Below, piece after piece: positions 17,821 through 27,460 of a stretch of 64,000 nt of DNA. A program made the translations under genes and the position numbers. The stretch is from Butyrivibrio sp. Su6 (GTDB lineage Bacteria; Bacillota; Clostridia; Lachnospirales; Lachnospiraceae). Within the stretch, counting starts at the first letter, position 1. Every line of letters begins with the position of its first letter. The notes beneath the pieces are model-generated. The model worked only from the letters and a program-made list of their open reading frames with translations, was not told the origin of the DNA and made no database searches. Location of the stretch: assembly GCF_900108105.1 (NCBI RefSeq), contig NZ_FNUR01000001.1, positions 186,001 through 250,000 of the forward strand. Reading direction: 5' to 3'.

Positions 17821-18891
17821 TTAGTAATCAGCAGATTTTACTTCCATCCAGGCATCATTGTATAGTCTGTCTGTTTCTGTTCCAAGATACTGATACGACT
17901 CTGTGTTTATTTCATTTAGATCAGGAAAGGCAACCTTGGAGTTGCGGATCGCGTCATCTTCAATGTTTTCCTGAGCTACTGTGTTAGGAGTGGAGTAGGT
18001 AATGTACTCAAAGTTCCTAAGAGCGATGTCTCCGCGGCACATAAAGTCTATCCACTTTTCAGCATTTTCAACATTTTTGGAACCTTTGGTTATTACCCAG
18101 GAATCAATCCATACGTTTGTGCCTTCCTTTGGTACTACATATTCAAGGTCAGGATTCTCGCGGGCTGTATAGATTGCTTCTCCTGAATAGATCACACCAA
18201 GAGCTGCCTCGCCACCGATCATCTTATCCCTTACCTGGTCAACAACGTAGGCCTGTACAAGAGGCTTTTGAGCTATAAGATCATCTGTTGCAATATCAAT
18301 TTCTGAAGCATCTTTTGTATTCATTGAAAAACCGTTTTTGAGAAGTGCCACCATGAATGCATCTCTGACAGAGTCCTGCATGAGAATCTGTCCTGAATAT
18401 TTGCTGTCCCATAGAATATCCCAACTGTCTACAGTTTCGTCAACCATAGTCTTGTTATACAGGATTCCGACTGTTCCCCAGCAGTAGGGCACTGAATACT
18501 TGTTTTCGGGATCAAAATCTTTGGATGATTCAAAGTACTGGTCACCAATGTTTACAATATTTGGAATATTGTCAAAGTTAAGCTCCTGTATCATGTCATT
18601 TTCAATAAGCTTTTGAATCATATAATCTGACGGGCATATAACATCATAAGCGGAGGTGTCCTGAGCGAGTTTGGCAAACATTATTTCGTTAGTTTCAAAC
18701 ATATCATATATAACATCAATTCCGGTTTCGTCTTCAAACTCTTTTATGACATCTTCATCTATATATTCACCCCAGTTGTATACATACAATTTACCGTTTG
18801 GGTATGAAGCGCTGTTTTTTACTCCGCATCCGGATATCAGTGTACTTAATGTAGTGAGAGATAGAAATATACTTAAGAATTTCTTTTTCAT
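17821..18891 (-). CDS. potD: Spermidine/putrescine ABC transporter substrate-binding lipoprotein
   Basis: The 356-residue binding protein of a polyamine importer. It begins MKKKFLSIFLSL and carries a lipobox LISGC, so Cys22 is the lipidation site. The mature start LYVYNWGEYIDEDVIKEFED is the hallmark of PotD/PotF proteins, as are DVICPSDYMIQKL and later WDILWDSKYSGQILM. I start at the ATG giving MKKK because GGAG lies 8 bases before it; an in-frame TTG four codons earlier contains that same site. It is the last gene of potABCD on the minus strand, 14 bases after potC, and it ends at a shared bidirectional terminator. Confidence 0.94.
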   Translation of the reverse strand: MKKKFLSIFLSLTTLSTLISGCGVKNSASYPNGKLYVYNWGEYIDEDVIKEFEDETGIDVIYDMFETNEIMFAKLAQDTSAYDVICPSDYMIQKLIENDMIQELNFDNIPNIVNIGDQYFESSKDFDPENKYSVPYCWGTVGILYNKTMVDETVDSWDILWDSKYSGQILMQDSVRDAFMVALLKNGFSMNTKDASEIDIATDDLIAQKPLVQAYVVDQVRDKMIGGEAALGVIYSGEAIYTARENPDLEYVVPKEGTNVWIDSWVITKGSKNVENAEKWIDFMCRGDIALRNFEYITYSTPNTVAQENIEDDAIRNSKVAFPDLNEINTESYQYLGTETDRLYNDAWMEVKSADY

Positions 18892-18905
18892 ATGTAACTC
18901 CAAAG

Positions 18906-19679
18906 TTAGTCTTTATTCTTCTTTGCAGGGACTCTGTAGACAAGCATGAGCAGAGTCAAAACTACTACAAATATAATTGCAGACAAAGCATAGATTTCAG
19001 GCTGAATACCTCTTTTTACCTCGTTATAAATAAGAGTTGAAAGTGTTTCAAAACCAGAGCCTTTTGTAAAGTAGGTGATTATAAAGTCATCAAGAGACAT
19101 TGTGAAAGCCATAAGTGCTCCTGATACGATTCCAGGCCATAGATCAGGGAGAACAGTCTTGTAAAAGGCATACAAAGGTGCTGCACCAAGGTCAAGGGCT
19201 GCCTCATATACATAGACATTCATGTTCTTTATTCTGGGCATTACACTTAGCATAACAAATGGAATATTGAATGTAATATGTGCCAAAAGAATAGTAGTAA
19301 AGCCGGAGCTTATATGTAAAAACCTAAAGAGCAGCATAAGTGATATACCTGTTACAATATCAGCGTTGATCATTGGTATATTTGTGATGCTCATTATAAA
19401 TGAACGAAGCTTTTTGTTAAGGCCTATCATTGCAATGCAGGAAACCGTGCCGATGATGGTTGAGATGATAGTGGCAAGTACTGCAATTGACAAAGTGTTT
19501 ATAAGAGCGCTGGCAACGGCTTCATCAGAAAGTAGATTAACATACCATTCGAGAGTGAATCCTCCCCATTTTGCTCTGGATTTACTTGAGTTAAAAGATA
19601 AAACAATTAGTGTGATAATGGGGGCATACATAAAGATAAGTAAAAGCCCCAGATATAATCTTTCAAGAACTTTTCTCAT
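18906..19679 (-). CDS. potC: Spermidine/putrescine ABC transporter permease
   Basis: A 257-residue membrane protein with about six helices. The start RKVLERLYLGLLLIFMYAPI and the EAA loop YEAALDLGAAPLYAFYKTVL are typical of PotC. SLDDFIITYFTKGSG and FETLSTLIYNEVKRGIQPEI near the C-terminus are further family marks. Its ribosome binding site GGGAGGTAAG overlaps the end of potB, two bases upstream, so the two are translationally coupled. Confidence 0.95.
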   Translation of the reverse strand: MRKVLERLYLGLLLIFMYAPIITLIVLSFNSSKSRAKWGGFTLEWYVNLLSDEAVASALINTLSIAVLATIISTIIGTVSCIAMIGLNKKLRSFIMSITNIPMINADIVTGISLMLLFRFLHISSGFTTILLAHITFNIPFVMLSVMPRIKNMNVYVYEAALDLGAAPLYAFYKTVLPDLWPGIVSGALMAFTMSLDDFIITYFTKGSGFETLSTLIYNEVKRGIQPEIYALSAIIFVVVLTLLMLVYRVPAKKNKD

Positions 19680-19681
19680 TT

Positions 19682-20506
19682 TTACTTACCTCCCTGATTG
19701 CCTGAAAGAGCTTCGATGATCATGTTTATGAAGATAAAGATCATAAGCACGATAGAAAGACCACTTCCAAGGTGCCAATCATACAGCTGTGTAAATTCCT
19801 GCTCAATGATATTTCCGATAAGAAGGATCTTGGAACCTCCAAGCATAGAGGAAATAGCAAAAGTTGTGAGGGCAGGAATAAATACCATTGTTATTCCGCT
19901 TAAAACGCCAGGAAGTGACAATGGGAATGTTATCTTAAGGAAAGTCTGAAGAGAATCAGCTCCCAGGTCTCTTGCAGCATTTATGACATTTTCATCTATT
20001 TTGCTAAGAGAATTGTAGATTGGAAGTATCATAAAGGGCAAAAAGTTGTAAACCATGCCAAGGACTATGGCTGCAGGCGTATTTATTATATTTATGGTAG
20101 GAAGGTGAAGTGATTCCAAAACAGTATTGATAACACCTTTTCCTTCAAGCAATGTCATCCATGTCAGAGTTCTTAAAAGAAAGTTCATCCACATAGGAAG
20201 AATGAAAAGAGTAACTATATATGTGTTTCTTGTAAGCTTCATGGATGAGAGGATCATTCCAAGAGGATATGCCAAAAGAAGGCACACCAAAGTGCTGATA
20301 AGGGCAAGTCTTATAGACCTTATCAGAGCCTTCATGTAACCAGGTTTTGCAATAGTTGCTATATTTTCAAAGGTAAAAAAGCCATCTTCAGTAGTGAAAC
20401 CGTAATAGATGACCATTCCAAGAGGAACAAGTATAAAGATAAGAGCCCAGGCCATGTAGGGTGATGATAGAAGAGGGGCGGTATTTTTGTTTTTAAATAG
20501 TTTCAC
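19682..20506 (-). CDS. potB: Spermidine/putrescine ABC transporter permease
   Basis: A 274-residue membrane subunit with about six helices. EAA loop: [20 protein letters not shown], followed by [20 protein letters not shown], and the segment [21 protein letters not shown] is characteristic of PotB. The start is GTG with GGAGG 6 bases upstream, and it overlaps the end of potA by 14 bases. With PotC it forms the transmembrane pore of the polyamine importer. Confidence 0.94.
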   Translation of the reverse strand: MKLFKNKNTAPLLSSPYMAWALIFILVPLGMVIYYGFTTEDGFFTFENIATIAKPGYMKALIRSIRLALISTLVCLLLAYPLGMILSSMKLTRNTYIVTLFILPMWMNFLLRTLTWMTLLEGKGVINTVLESLHLPTINIINTPAAIVLGMVYNFLPFMILPIYNSLSKIDENVINAARDLGADSLQTFLKITFPLSLPGVLSGITMVFIPALTTFAISSMLGGSKILLIGNIIEQEFTQLYDWHLGSGLSIVLMIFIFINMIIEALSGNQGGK

Positions 20507-21566
20507 TTATTGCCTCCTCATCCTCTGACTCAGGAACGTTCATTATCTGAATATTGTATGGATCAACATTTATTCCAACATGAGTACCTACAGGTGAAAG
20601 CTTTGTTGAGTGTACTAAAAGCTCTCGTCCGCCGACCTCAACATCCATTTCATAATGGACACCCTTGAAGGTAAGGTCAGTAACGACGCCCTTTAAAGTG
20701 CCATTTTCGGGAGAAACCAGTTCAATATCCTCAGGTCTTATAACAACGTCTACAGGTTTATTCTCGCCAAAACCCTTGTCTACGCATGCAAATTTGGCTC
20801 CGAGAATCTCTACAAGTTCATCGCGAATCATTGTTGATCTGATAATATTGCTGTCGCCGATAAAGTCTGCAACAAAGGCGTTTTCAGGCTCATTATATAT
20901 TTTTTCAGGTGAACCTTCCTGCTGGATATATCCCTGATTCATTACAACGATGTGATCAGACATTGTGAGGGCTTCTTCCTGATCGTGTGTTACATAAATA
21001 AAGGTAATTCCCAGTTCTTCTTTTAGTCTTTTAAGCTCATACTGCATGTCCTGACGCATTTTGAGGTCAAGTGCTCCCAAAGGCTCATCAAGCAAAAGAA
21101 CTTTTGGCTCATTTACTATAGCTCTGGCTATGGCGATTCTCTGCTGCTGACCACCTGATAAAGATTCAGGGCTTCTGTTTTCGTAGCCTTCAAGATTAAC
21201 AAGTTTGAGTGCATATTTGATCTTGTCTTTTATATAACTGTCAGATTTGTTCTTTATCTTAAGACCAAAAGCGATATTTTCTGCTACTGTCATATGTGTA
21301 AAAAGAGCATACTTCTGAAAGACAGTATTAAGCTGTCTTTTGTTGGGGGAAAGATTCGTGATGTCTTTTCCGTCAAATATAACACGTCCCTTATCAGGCG
21401 TTTCAAAACCACCTATTATTCGCAAGGTTGTAGTCTTGCCACATCCGCTTGGTCCAAGGAGTGTAACAAAAGAATTTTCATATATAGAAAGATTAAGGTC
21501 GTCCAATATAAGCTGACCATCATATGACTTACTGATATGTTCAAGTGTAATTAAGTCTTTACCCAT
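20493..21566 (-). CDS. potA: Spermidine/putrescine ABC transporter ATP-binding protein
   Basis: A 357-residue ATPase, first gene of the potABCD operon. Walker [10 protein letters not shown] at about 37-45, Q-loop [16 protein letters not shown] signature [14 protein letters not shown] near 137-150, Walker [13 protein letters not shown], and switch His in VTHDQEEAL are all intact. The C-terminal 100 residues form the TOBE-type regulatory domain ([21 protein letters not shown]). AGGAGCAGGA precedes the ATG. It has its own promoter within the gap after the MBL gene. Unlike some Lachnospiraceae clusters, no XRE-cupin regulator precedes it. Confidence 0.96.
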   Translation of the reverse strand: MGKDLITLEHISKSYDGQLILDDLNLSIYENSFVTLLGPSGCGKTTTLRIIGGFETPDKGRVIFDGKDITNLSPNKRQLNTVFQKYALFTHMTVAENIAFGLKIKNKSDSYIKDKIKYALKLVNLEGYENRSPESLSGGQQQRIAIARAIVNEPKVLLLDEPLGALDLKMRQDMQYELKRLKEELGITFIYVTHDQEEALTMSDHIVVMNQGYIQQEGSPEKIYNEPENAFVADFIGDSNIIRSTMIRDELVEILGAKFACVDKGFGENKPVDVVIRPEDIELVSPENGTLKGVVTDLTFKGVHYEMDVEVGGRELLVHSTKLSPVGTHVGINVDPYNIQIMNVPESEDEEAISETI

Positions 21567-21611
21567 TTCCTGCTCCTGATTATTAAAAAAGTATAAAAAC
21601 TGACTTACTTT

Positions 21612-21639
21612 ATTTTAATAAAGTTGTAGTAAGTGTCAA
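21612..21639 (-). promoter_or_regulatory. Sigma-A-type promoter of potABCD
   Basis: On the minus strand TTGACA (21639-21634) is followed after 16 bases by TAAAAT (21617-21612), five of six to consensus. The -35 hexamer contains the TGA stop codon of the upstream MBL gene. It gives potABCD a start of its own about 35-40 bases before the potA ribosome binding site. Confidence 0.65.
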
Positions 21640-22532
21640 TTACTTTTTTGCGTGATTTTTATGCTGTTTTTATCACAGTAAGTGACGATTGTTCCGTAGG
21701 TGGTATCGTAAGTTTCTATGCCAAGTGATGACAACAGATCCATAAGCTTATCATCAGCAGGTCTTTCGTTTGAAGTACTTATGATTGCAAAAGAAGGATC
21801 CACAAGAGAAAGCAGGTCACTTGTGTTTTTGGTATAGCCTCCATGGTGGGGCATCTTGATCCAATCTGCGGTCAAAGAGTAATCGTCATTTATTACCTGT
21901 TCGATCCTGTCTTTTTCAATGTCTCCAGTAAAAAGAAATTTCTTTGTCCCAAAGGTTATCATTGAAACAAGTGACATATTGTTGTCCATATTTTTGCTGT
22001 CTGAAAGTAAAACTTCCGGCGAGGATGCAGGGTAAATATCGATAATAAGGTCGTTATAGTTAAAAGAGATATTTTCATTAACAAAATAAACATTTTCCCT
22101 TGTTTTTATGCTGTCCATCAGACCTGCATAATATTCCTTCTGGCTCACATAGTCGGCAAGATAAATGTTCTTTACATCTACTGATGATAGTATTTTTTCA
22201 GCACTTCCTATATGATCCTGGTCATAGTGTGTGAGGATCAGGAAGTCTATTTCTGTAATTGAATTGTCTTTTAGAAAATTATCGATAGTAGTATAGGCAT
22301 CATAGGTTCCTGTATCGATCATTCCGACAATGTCATCTGCTTGCAGCACAGCGCAATCAGCTTTTCCTACGTTTAAATTGGTTATGGTAAGACTACCTCC
22401 AGCGATTTCTGATGGTATATCAGAGGTGCTGGAATTGCCATGTGCTATAAACTGAGTAAGACCTATCAATAAGATCAAAAGACATATGATAAGGATAAGT
22501 AAAAGACCTGACTTTGATTTGTTTTTTTTCAT
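21636..22532 (-). CDS. Secreted or anchored ComEC/Rec2-like metallo-beta-lactamase-fold protein
   Basis: A 298-residue protein with one N-terminal membrane helix (about 9-29) and then an MBL hydrolase domain outside the membrane. The start of the domain, TNLNVGKADCAVLQADDIVGMIDTG, and the metal motif LILTHYDQDHIGSAE match the C-terminal hydrolase domain of competence protein ComEC; KFLFTGDIEKDR and KMPHHGG supply the remaining ligands. Stand-alone proteins of this type are common in Clostridia; a nuclease or phosphodiesterase activity is suspected but substrates are not established. The ATG follows AAAGGGA. It shares the strand with potABCD but is probably a separate transcript. Confidence 0.85.
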   Translation of the reverse strand: MKKNKSKSGLLLILIICLLILLIGLTQFIAHGNSSTSDIPSEIAGGSLTITNLNVGKADCAVLQADDIVGMIDTGTYDAYTTIDNFLKDNSITEIDFLILTHYDQDHIGSAEKILSSVDVKNIYLADYVSQKEYYAGLMDSIKTRENVYFVNENISFNYNDLIIDIYPASSPEVLLSDSKNMDNNMSLVSMITFGTKKFLFTGDIEKDRIEQVINDDYSLTADWIKMPHHGGYTKNTSDLLSLVDPSFAIISTSNERPADDKLMDLLSSLGIETYDTTYGTIVTYCDKNSIKITQKSN

Positions 22533-22697
22533 TAGATATCCCTTTTTAAATTTTTATATATTAGTTTTATTATGGCATTATTTTGTGTCGGTAGTGTAAA
22601 AAAATAATAAAAAAGCTTAAATATTGATTACCTTCATGTACACATGATATATAATCAAAATAGAAACGCTATATAGACAATTGTGTGAGGTGTTCTC

Positions 22698-23795
22698 ATG
22701 AGTGGTGGATTAGGGATCATAGCTCTTGAATCATTTGCAGAATCAGCAAAAAGAATCGATAAGATCCTTTGCGAGTGGCGCGGCGCAGACAGCTTTCTTA
22801 TTGAATGTATATGCCCGAGATTTTCAAGCGGCGAAGGCAAAGCTGTGTTAAAAGAGTCTGTCAGGGAAAAGGATATTTTTATTCTGGTGGATGTATGCAA
22901 CAATTCTATAAAGTATAAATTTGACGGAGAGTATAACAGAATGTCTCCGGATGATCATTATGCTGATCTTAAGAGAGTTATTGGCGCATGCAATGGAAAA
23001 GCAAAATCTATTACTGTGGTAATGCCTTTTTTATATGAAAGCAGGCAGCACAGAAAGGTTTTGAGAGAATCACTTGACTGTGCTCTTATGTTAAGAGAAC
23101 TTGAACTTCTTGGGGTTGATAATCTGATCACTTTTGATGCCCACGATCCAAGAATGCAAAATGTTCTTCCTCTGAATGGTTTTGAGAATGTTTCTCCCAC
23201 TTTACAATTTACACAGGCTCTTTTGACTGAGTATGATGACATTGAAATTGATTCAGATAACCTCCTTATCATAGCACCTGATGAGGGAGCAACAGAAAGA
23301 GCGGTATTTCTTTCTTCTGTTTATGGCGTTAATCTCGGTATGTTTTATAAAAGGAGAGATTACAGTCGTGTTGTTGATGGAATGAATCCGATAATTGCGC
23401 ATGATTTTTGCGGCGGCGACATAAATGGGATGGATGCTATTGTAATTGATGATATGATAGTTTCCGGTAAGAGTATGCTTGATGTTTGCAGACAGCTCAA
23501 GGAAAGAGGAGCGAAAAGAGTATTCATTTTTGCGACCTTTGGTCTGTTTTCTTATGGCTTTAAAGAGTTTGATGAAGCATATGAAAAAGGCTTTTTTGAA
23601 AGGATATTTACAACTAATCTTATTTATCAGAAAGAAGAACTGCTTAGTAAAGAATATTATTACAGCGTAAACATGAACAGGTATATAGCATCTGCAATTG
23701 ACACCTTAAACAGAGGAAAATCCATGTATAAACTTGTAAGACCACAGGATAGAATTAAGGAAGTTATTGCAGAGTATAAAGCAAAAGACGTTTAA
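22698..23795 (+). CDS. prs: Ribose-phosphate pyrophosphokinase (PRPP synthetase), divergent clostridial type
   Basis: A 365-residue enzyme that transfers pyrophosphate from ATP to ribose-5-phosphate, giving PRPP for nucleotide, His and Trp synthesis. Recognisable parts are VVMPFLYESRQHRK (ATP-binding flexible region), ITFDAHDPRMQN, IIAPDEGATERA, and the PRPP loop VIDDMIVSGKSML. The protein is about 50 residues longer than the usual 315, with a longer N-terminus and C-terminus, and several motifs deviate (the loop reads DDMIVSGKS where DDMIDTAGT is usual). This matches the divergent branch I know from Clostridia. GAGGTG precedes the ATG. Whether it is the only prs of the cell cannot be seen here. 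Confidence 0.85.
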   Translation: MSGGLGIIALESFAESAKRIDKILCEWRGADSFLIECICPRFSSGEGKAVLKESVREKDIFILVDVCNNSIKYKFDGEYNRMSPDDHYADLKRVIGACNGKAKSITVVMPFLYESRQHRKVLRESLDCALMLRELELLGVDNLITFDAHDPRMQNVLPLNGFENVSPTLQFTQALLTEYDDIEIDSDNLLIIAPDEGATERAVFLSSVYGVNLGMFYKRRDYSRVVDGMNPIIAHDFCGGDINGMDAIVIDDMIVSGKSMLDVCRQLKERGAKRVFIFATFGLFSYGFKEFDEAYEKGFFERIFTTNLIYQKEELLSKEYYYSVNMNRYIASAIDTLNRGKSMYKLVRPQDRIKEVIAEYKAKDV

Positions 23796-23854
23796 AGTTT
23801 TGATTTCTTGTGATAGAATGTAGAAAATACGTAATTCTAGGAGGCAAACTAGTA

Positions 23855-24913
23855 ATGGCTGGTAAAGATAAATACGTAGCTTATGTGTCAAGTTATACAT
23901 CCGGACTGGGCACAAAGTATGGAATCAGAATTTATGATGTAGATCTTGAGAATGGAAGGCTTTATGAAAAGCAGAAGGTTGAAATAACCAATTCTTCCTA
24001 TATTGGAATTTCACATGATAATAAAACTCTATATTCCATAACTGATGCAGGAGTAGAGTCTTATCACATTCTTCCTGACGGAAGTCTTGAATTTTTGAAT
24101 GAGGCTTCTATCAATGGTATGCGTGGTTGCTACCTCAATATGGATCAGAGTGATAAGTTCCTTATTACAGCAGGCTATCATGATGGTAAGGTTACAATAT
24201 TGAGACTTAATGAGGATGGCAGCATCGGTGAGATCACTGATGAGAAATATCACAAGGGCCTTGGTACTGCAGCAGGACGTAATCATGTTCCTCATGTTCA
24301 GTGCATTAAGGTTACAAAAGACAACAAGTATCTTCTTGCAGCAGATCTTGGAATGGACAGAATAAATGTTTATTCTCTTGATATGGAAACAGGTAAGATA
24401 AAAGAAGTAGATGTTATCCATTGCGATCAGGAATCATCTCCAAGACATATGCAGTTCTCAAAGGAAGGCAAATTCCTTTATGTATGTCTTGAGCAGAAGT
24501 GTTCCATCGAGGTTTATTCTTATGAAGATAAGAACGGTGATCCTGAGTTCGAAAGGATCCAGTCAGTATCAACTTCTGAAGAGGCTGATTCAATCGGTGT
24601 AGCAAGCAGCGCACTTACTTTCTCAGAGGACTACAATTATCTTGTAAGTTCTACTGCAGGTGAAAATAACGCACTCGTATTCAAGGTAGATAAAGAAACA
24701 GGTCTTATCACTAATAAGATCCAGCTTCCTGTAGCAGGTGAGTATCCTAAGGATGCAGCTCTTTTCCCTGACAACAAGCACCTTGTATCTCTTAACCACG
24801 AGTCAGATACACTTACATTCTTCACAGTTGATATGGACAAGGGAACGATGGTCATGAACGGACCTGAGCTTCCTGTATCAAGACCTAACTGTATCGTTTT
24901 CCATAAACTTTAA
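23855..24913 (+). CDS. pgl: 6-phosphogluconolactonase, lactonase-type beta-propeller
   Basis: A 352-residue protein of the seven-bladed lactonase family (YbhE type). Repeated blade segments are visible, each with a strand pattern like SPRHMQFSKEGKFLYVCLE and KDNKYLLAADLGMDRINVYS, and HVPHVQCIKVTKDNKY includes the conserved His/Pro region. It hydrolyses 6-phosphogluconolactone in the oxidative pentose phosphate pathway, but many relatives have other lactone substrates, so the role is provisional. I start at the ATG giving MAGKDKYVAYV, with AGGAGG upstream; the longer frame would begin before this site. A hairpin follows the stop codon. Confidence 0.8.
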   Translation: MAGKDKYVAYVSSYTSGLGTKYGIRIYDVDLENGRLYEKQKVEITNSSYIGISHDNKTLYSITDAGVESYHILPDGSLEFLNEASINGMRGCYLNMDQSDKFLITAGYHDGKVTILRLNEDGSIGEITDEKYHKGLGTAAGRNHVPHVQCIKVTKDNKYLLAADLGMDRINVYSLDMETGKIKEVDVIHCDQESSPRHMQFSKEGKFLYVCLEQKCSIEVYSYEDKNGDPEFERIQSVSTSEEADSIGVASSALTFSEDYNYLVSSTAGENNALVFKVDKETGLITNKIQLPVAGEYPKDAALFPDNKHLVSLNHESDTLTFFTVDMDKGTMVMNGPELPVSRPNCIVFHKL

Positions 24914-24926
24914 TTTTTGAAATCAG

Positions 24927-24953
24927 AGCCTTCGCCAAGGTGCGAGGGCTTTT
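24927..24953 (+). terminator. Hairpin terminator after the lactonase gene
   Basis: AGCCTTCGC pairs with GCGAGGGCT (9 bp with one G-T), followed by TTTTGG. It lies 14 bases after the stop codon and before aroC. Confidence 0.6.
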
Positions 24954-24974
24954 GGCTTATATTGGGAGGAAAAT

Positions 24975-26075
24975 ATGTCCGGATCTGTATTTGGTAATAA
25001 TATAAAGATGTCCACATGGGGTGAGTCACACGGGAAAGCACTTGGGGTAGTGGTCGATGGATTTCCAGCTGGAATGGAGCTGGATGTTTTAGATATTCAG
25101 AAGTTTCTTGACAGGAGAAAGCCTGGAACATCCCCTGCAACCACACCAAGAAAAGAGGATGATGCTGTTGATATCCTTTCGGGCGTTTTTGAAGGAAAGA
25201 CAACAGGTACGCCAATTTCTCTTATTGTAAAAAATACTTCTCAAAGATCTCAGGACTATAGCGAGATTGCGCAGTATTACAGACCGGGCCATGCAGATTT
25301 TGGCTTTGATGAAAAGTATGGATTTAGAGATTACAGAGGCGGCGGAAGGTCTTCAGGAAGGGAAACTATAGGAAGAGTTGCAGCAGGTGCGCTTTGTAGT
25401 AAACTTCTTAATGAGATGGGCATTAAAGTTATGGCGTTCACCAGAGCAATCGGTGATGTCGAGATTGATGAAAAGAAATTTGATGAAAAAAATATTCTTT
25501 TGACTCCGACAGCAATGCCTGATGCTGAAGCGGATAAAAGAGCGATGGAACTTATTTCCAAGTGCAAAGAAGAAATGGATTCTGTAGGTGGAGTGGTAGA
25601 ATGCCGTGTTACAGGTCTTCCTGCAGGAGTTGGAGAGCCTGTGTTTGATAAGCTCGATGCTGTTATTGCTCATGCTGTTATGAGTATAGGCGCTGTTAAA
25701 GCAGTTGAAATAGGTGATGGTACGAGAGTATCAAAATACCACGGATCAGAAAATAATGATGAGTTTGTGATGAGTGATAGTTCTGTTGAAAAAAGAACTA
25801 ATCATGCTGGTGGTATTCTTGGTGGTATTTCTGATGGAAGCGAAATTGTGATCAGAGCTTATTTCAAGCCGACTCCGAGTATTGCAAAGACTCAGAATAC
25901 AGTTAATAAGTCAGGAGAAAATATTCAGGTGAGTATCCATGGGCGACACGACCCTGTTGTGGTTCCAAGAGCTGTGGTAGTGGTGGAGAGTATGTGTGCT
26001 CTTTGTACACTTGATCTTTTGATGTCAAATATGCTCTCAAAAGCAGAGAATATAATTGGATTTTATAAGAAATAA
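24975..26075 (+). CDS. aroC: Chorismate synthase
   Basis: A 366-residue FMN-dependent enzyme that removes phosphate from EPSP to give chorismate, the last common step to aromatic amino acids. The three family signatures are present: WGESHGKALGVVVDGFPAG at the start, YGFRDYRGGGRSSGRETIGR near 115-135, and ISIHGRHDPVVVPRA-like SIHGRHDPVVVPRA near 315-330. Length is normal. GGGAGGAAA precedes the ATG. It is flanked by hairpins on both sides, so it looks monocistronic, away from other aro genes. Confidence 0.97.
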   Translation: MSGSVFGNNIKMSTWGESHGKALGVVVDGFPAGMELDVLDIQKFLDRRKPGTSPATTPRKEDDAVDILSGVFEGKTTGTPISLIVKNTSQRSQDYSEIAQYYRPGHADFGFDEKYGFRDYRGGGRSSGRETIGRVAAGALCSKLLNEMGIKVMAFTRAIGDVEIDEKKFDEKNILLTPTAMPDAEADKRAMELISKCKEEMDSVGGVVECRVTGLPAGVGEPVFDKLDAVIAHAVMSIGAVKAVEIGDGTRVSKYHGSENNDEFVMSDSSVEKRTNHAGGILGGISDGSEIVIRAYFKPTPSIAKTQNTVNKSGENIQVSIHGRHDPVVVPRAVVVVESMCALCTLDLLMSNMLSKAENIIGFYKK

Positions 26076-26091
26076 TCGGAAATTAAAAAAG

Positions 26092-26135
26092 AGGAGCCTT
26101 GTGTTGTGAAACAAAGGCTCCTTTACTGCTTTTTT
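26092..26135 (+). terminator. Terminator after aroC
   Basis: AGGAGCCTT pairs with AAGGCTCCT across a 12-base loop, followed by TTTACTGCTTTTTT. It also faces the end of the minus-strand HipA-like gene and could act on that side. Confidence 0.75.
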
Positions 26136-26259
26136 ATTTTGTAGTCATAGCCTGCTCGGAATCAACTTTGGCGAAGAGGTCGTTGATCTTATGGCAAAGA
26201 GCCTTGCAACTTTGATTGTCCAAAATCTTTATAATTAGGATTTGGCCTTTGTTTAACAT
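26134..26259 (-). other. Short shifted-frame open stretch at the 3' end of the HipA-like gene (possible gene remnant)
   Basis: In a different frame from the HipA-like gene, an open stretch of 41 codons starts inside its 3' end and runs 55 bases past its stop, ending CKALCHKINDLFAKVDSEQ and then AMTTK just before the terminator. The last 25 residues look like a genuine helical protein C-terminus in composition, while the first part is covered by the kinase gene. It has no convincing ribosome binding site. It could be the tail of an older gene cut by insertion of the kinase pair, or chance. Confidence 0.25.
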
Positions 26260-27460
26260 ATGGCACTTCATCCAAATAGTAGTACATTTCTCTGTCGTAA
26301 CTTATTGGAATATCATGCTGGAACTCCAGAAAAAGGTCAAGCTTATTACTGTATGAGTCTGCTATCATTTTGGCTTTTTGGCTATCAATACCGTGCTCAA
26401 TATAGTATTTTTTTACTTTTAACGGTGTTGGCAGAAGCGAAGCGTTGACCAAAGTTTTGTTATGTACTAACTGAAGTCTGTTTATCTCAAGCTTATCGAT
26501 TCCATTATCTTCTAAACGCAGTAGTGATGCTCTGTTCATGTACTGTGGGATGTCAAAAAACATGGAATTTCCGTTATCGTATATTGGAGCCATTGAGACG
26601 AACTTGAGAGTATCCGGATTTCGTAATATTCCAAAATTATCCCAGTGTCTGTCTGCGTTTGTAGTGATGAAATCTATCATGATCATATAATCGAGAAAGT
26701 TTTGAACATAGCCACAGTCTAAACCATTGTTTATGCAGATATCAATGAATTTATTTAACTCTGTTGAGGAATCATATGATTCCTCATTTTTATATCCTCC
26801 GGTAACTTGAAATGCTGTGATTAGTTCCAGATGTTCATCGGTGAAAAAGTGACATCTGCTGTATTTATTGATCTCAGAGTCCTCGCCAAGGATTTCATAA
26901 GGTGTATATTCACTAAATCCCTGTTGCCTATGAACCAAGGATACAAATGATTCATTAACATTTTGGATACCATTGGCATATTTTGGATTGCTCAACTTAT
27001 CCAAAAACCATATCCCTTTTATGTTTATGGCTTTTTTGTCCAAGGATCCGTTTAATGCTGCATCTGGCGAGTTTGAATAATGTGCTCTTCCCTCACCACT
27101 GTGAAAATGTATTGTTTTATTCCCGTTTTTAAAGAGATTAACTTCTTCCCATAATAAAGTAAGTTCTGCAGGACATATCCAATATGTATCGGTAAGGCTT
27201 AACCCCAGGTTTTTCATTAGAAGTTCTGAAGGAGAAGAGCAGTCATATGCCTTTAGAAGGGAAAGAAGATGCTCTCTCCCTTCAGGAATTGAGCGCTGTT
27301 TCCACCAGTCATATAAATGCCTGCTTTTGGTTGAACCAAGGTAAGGCATATGCATAGGATTGATGATGTGGTGATTCATGATTTCACCATTATTGTTTAA
27401 TTGCAAAATTGCAACATCTATATCTTTATGTTTCAGTATGAACATTCTGTCTTCGTTCAT
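26189..27460 (-). CDS. HipA-like Ser/Thr kinase family protein
   Basis: A 423-residue protein whose C-terminal half carries the HipA kinase signature: NADRHWDNFGIL with catalytic Asp270, then APIYDNGNSM with metal-binding Asp295. The N-terminal part (DWWKQRSIP, KNLGLSLTDTYWICP) is not the usual HipA N-domain and appears to define a separate clostridial subfamily. HipA of E. coli phosphorylates glutamyl-tRNA synthetase and is held by the DNA-binding HipB; no HipB-like gene is present here. Instead an unknown gene precedes it, overlapping by 35 bases. AAGGGG lies rather far (about 14 bases) before the ATG; the next in-frame Met is five codons on. Function as toxin, kinase or phage defence factor is open. 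Confidence 0.78.
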   Translation of the reverse strand: MNEDRMFILKHKDIDVAILQLNNNGEIMNHHIINPMHMPYLGSTKSRHLYDWWKQRSIPEGREHLLSLLKAYDCSSPSELLMKNLGLSLTDTYWICPAELTLLWEEVNLFKNGNKTIHFHSGEGRAHYSNSPDAALNGSLDKKAINIKGIWFLDKLSNPKYANGIQNVNESFVSLVHRQQGFSEYTPYEILGEDSEINKYSRCHFFTDEHLELITAFQVTGGYKNEESYDSSTELNKFIDICINNGLDCGYVQNFLDYMIMIDFITTNADRHWDNFGILRNPDTLKFVSMAPIYDNGNSMFFDIPQYMNRASLLRLEDNGIDKLEINRLQLVHNKTLVNASLLPTPLKVKKYYIEHGIDSQKAKMIADSYSNKLDLFLEFQHDIPISYDREMYYYLDEVPYVKQRPNPNYKDFGQSKLQGSLP

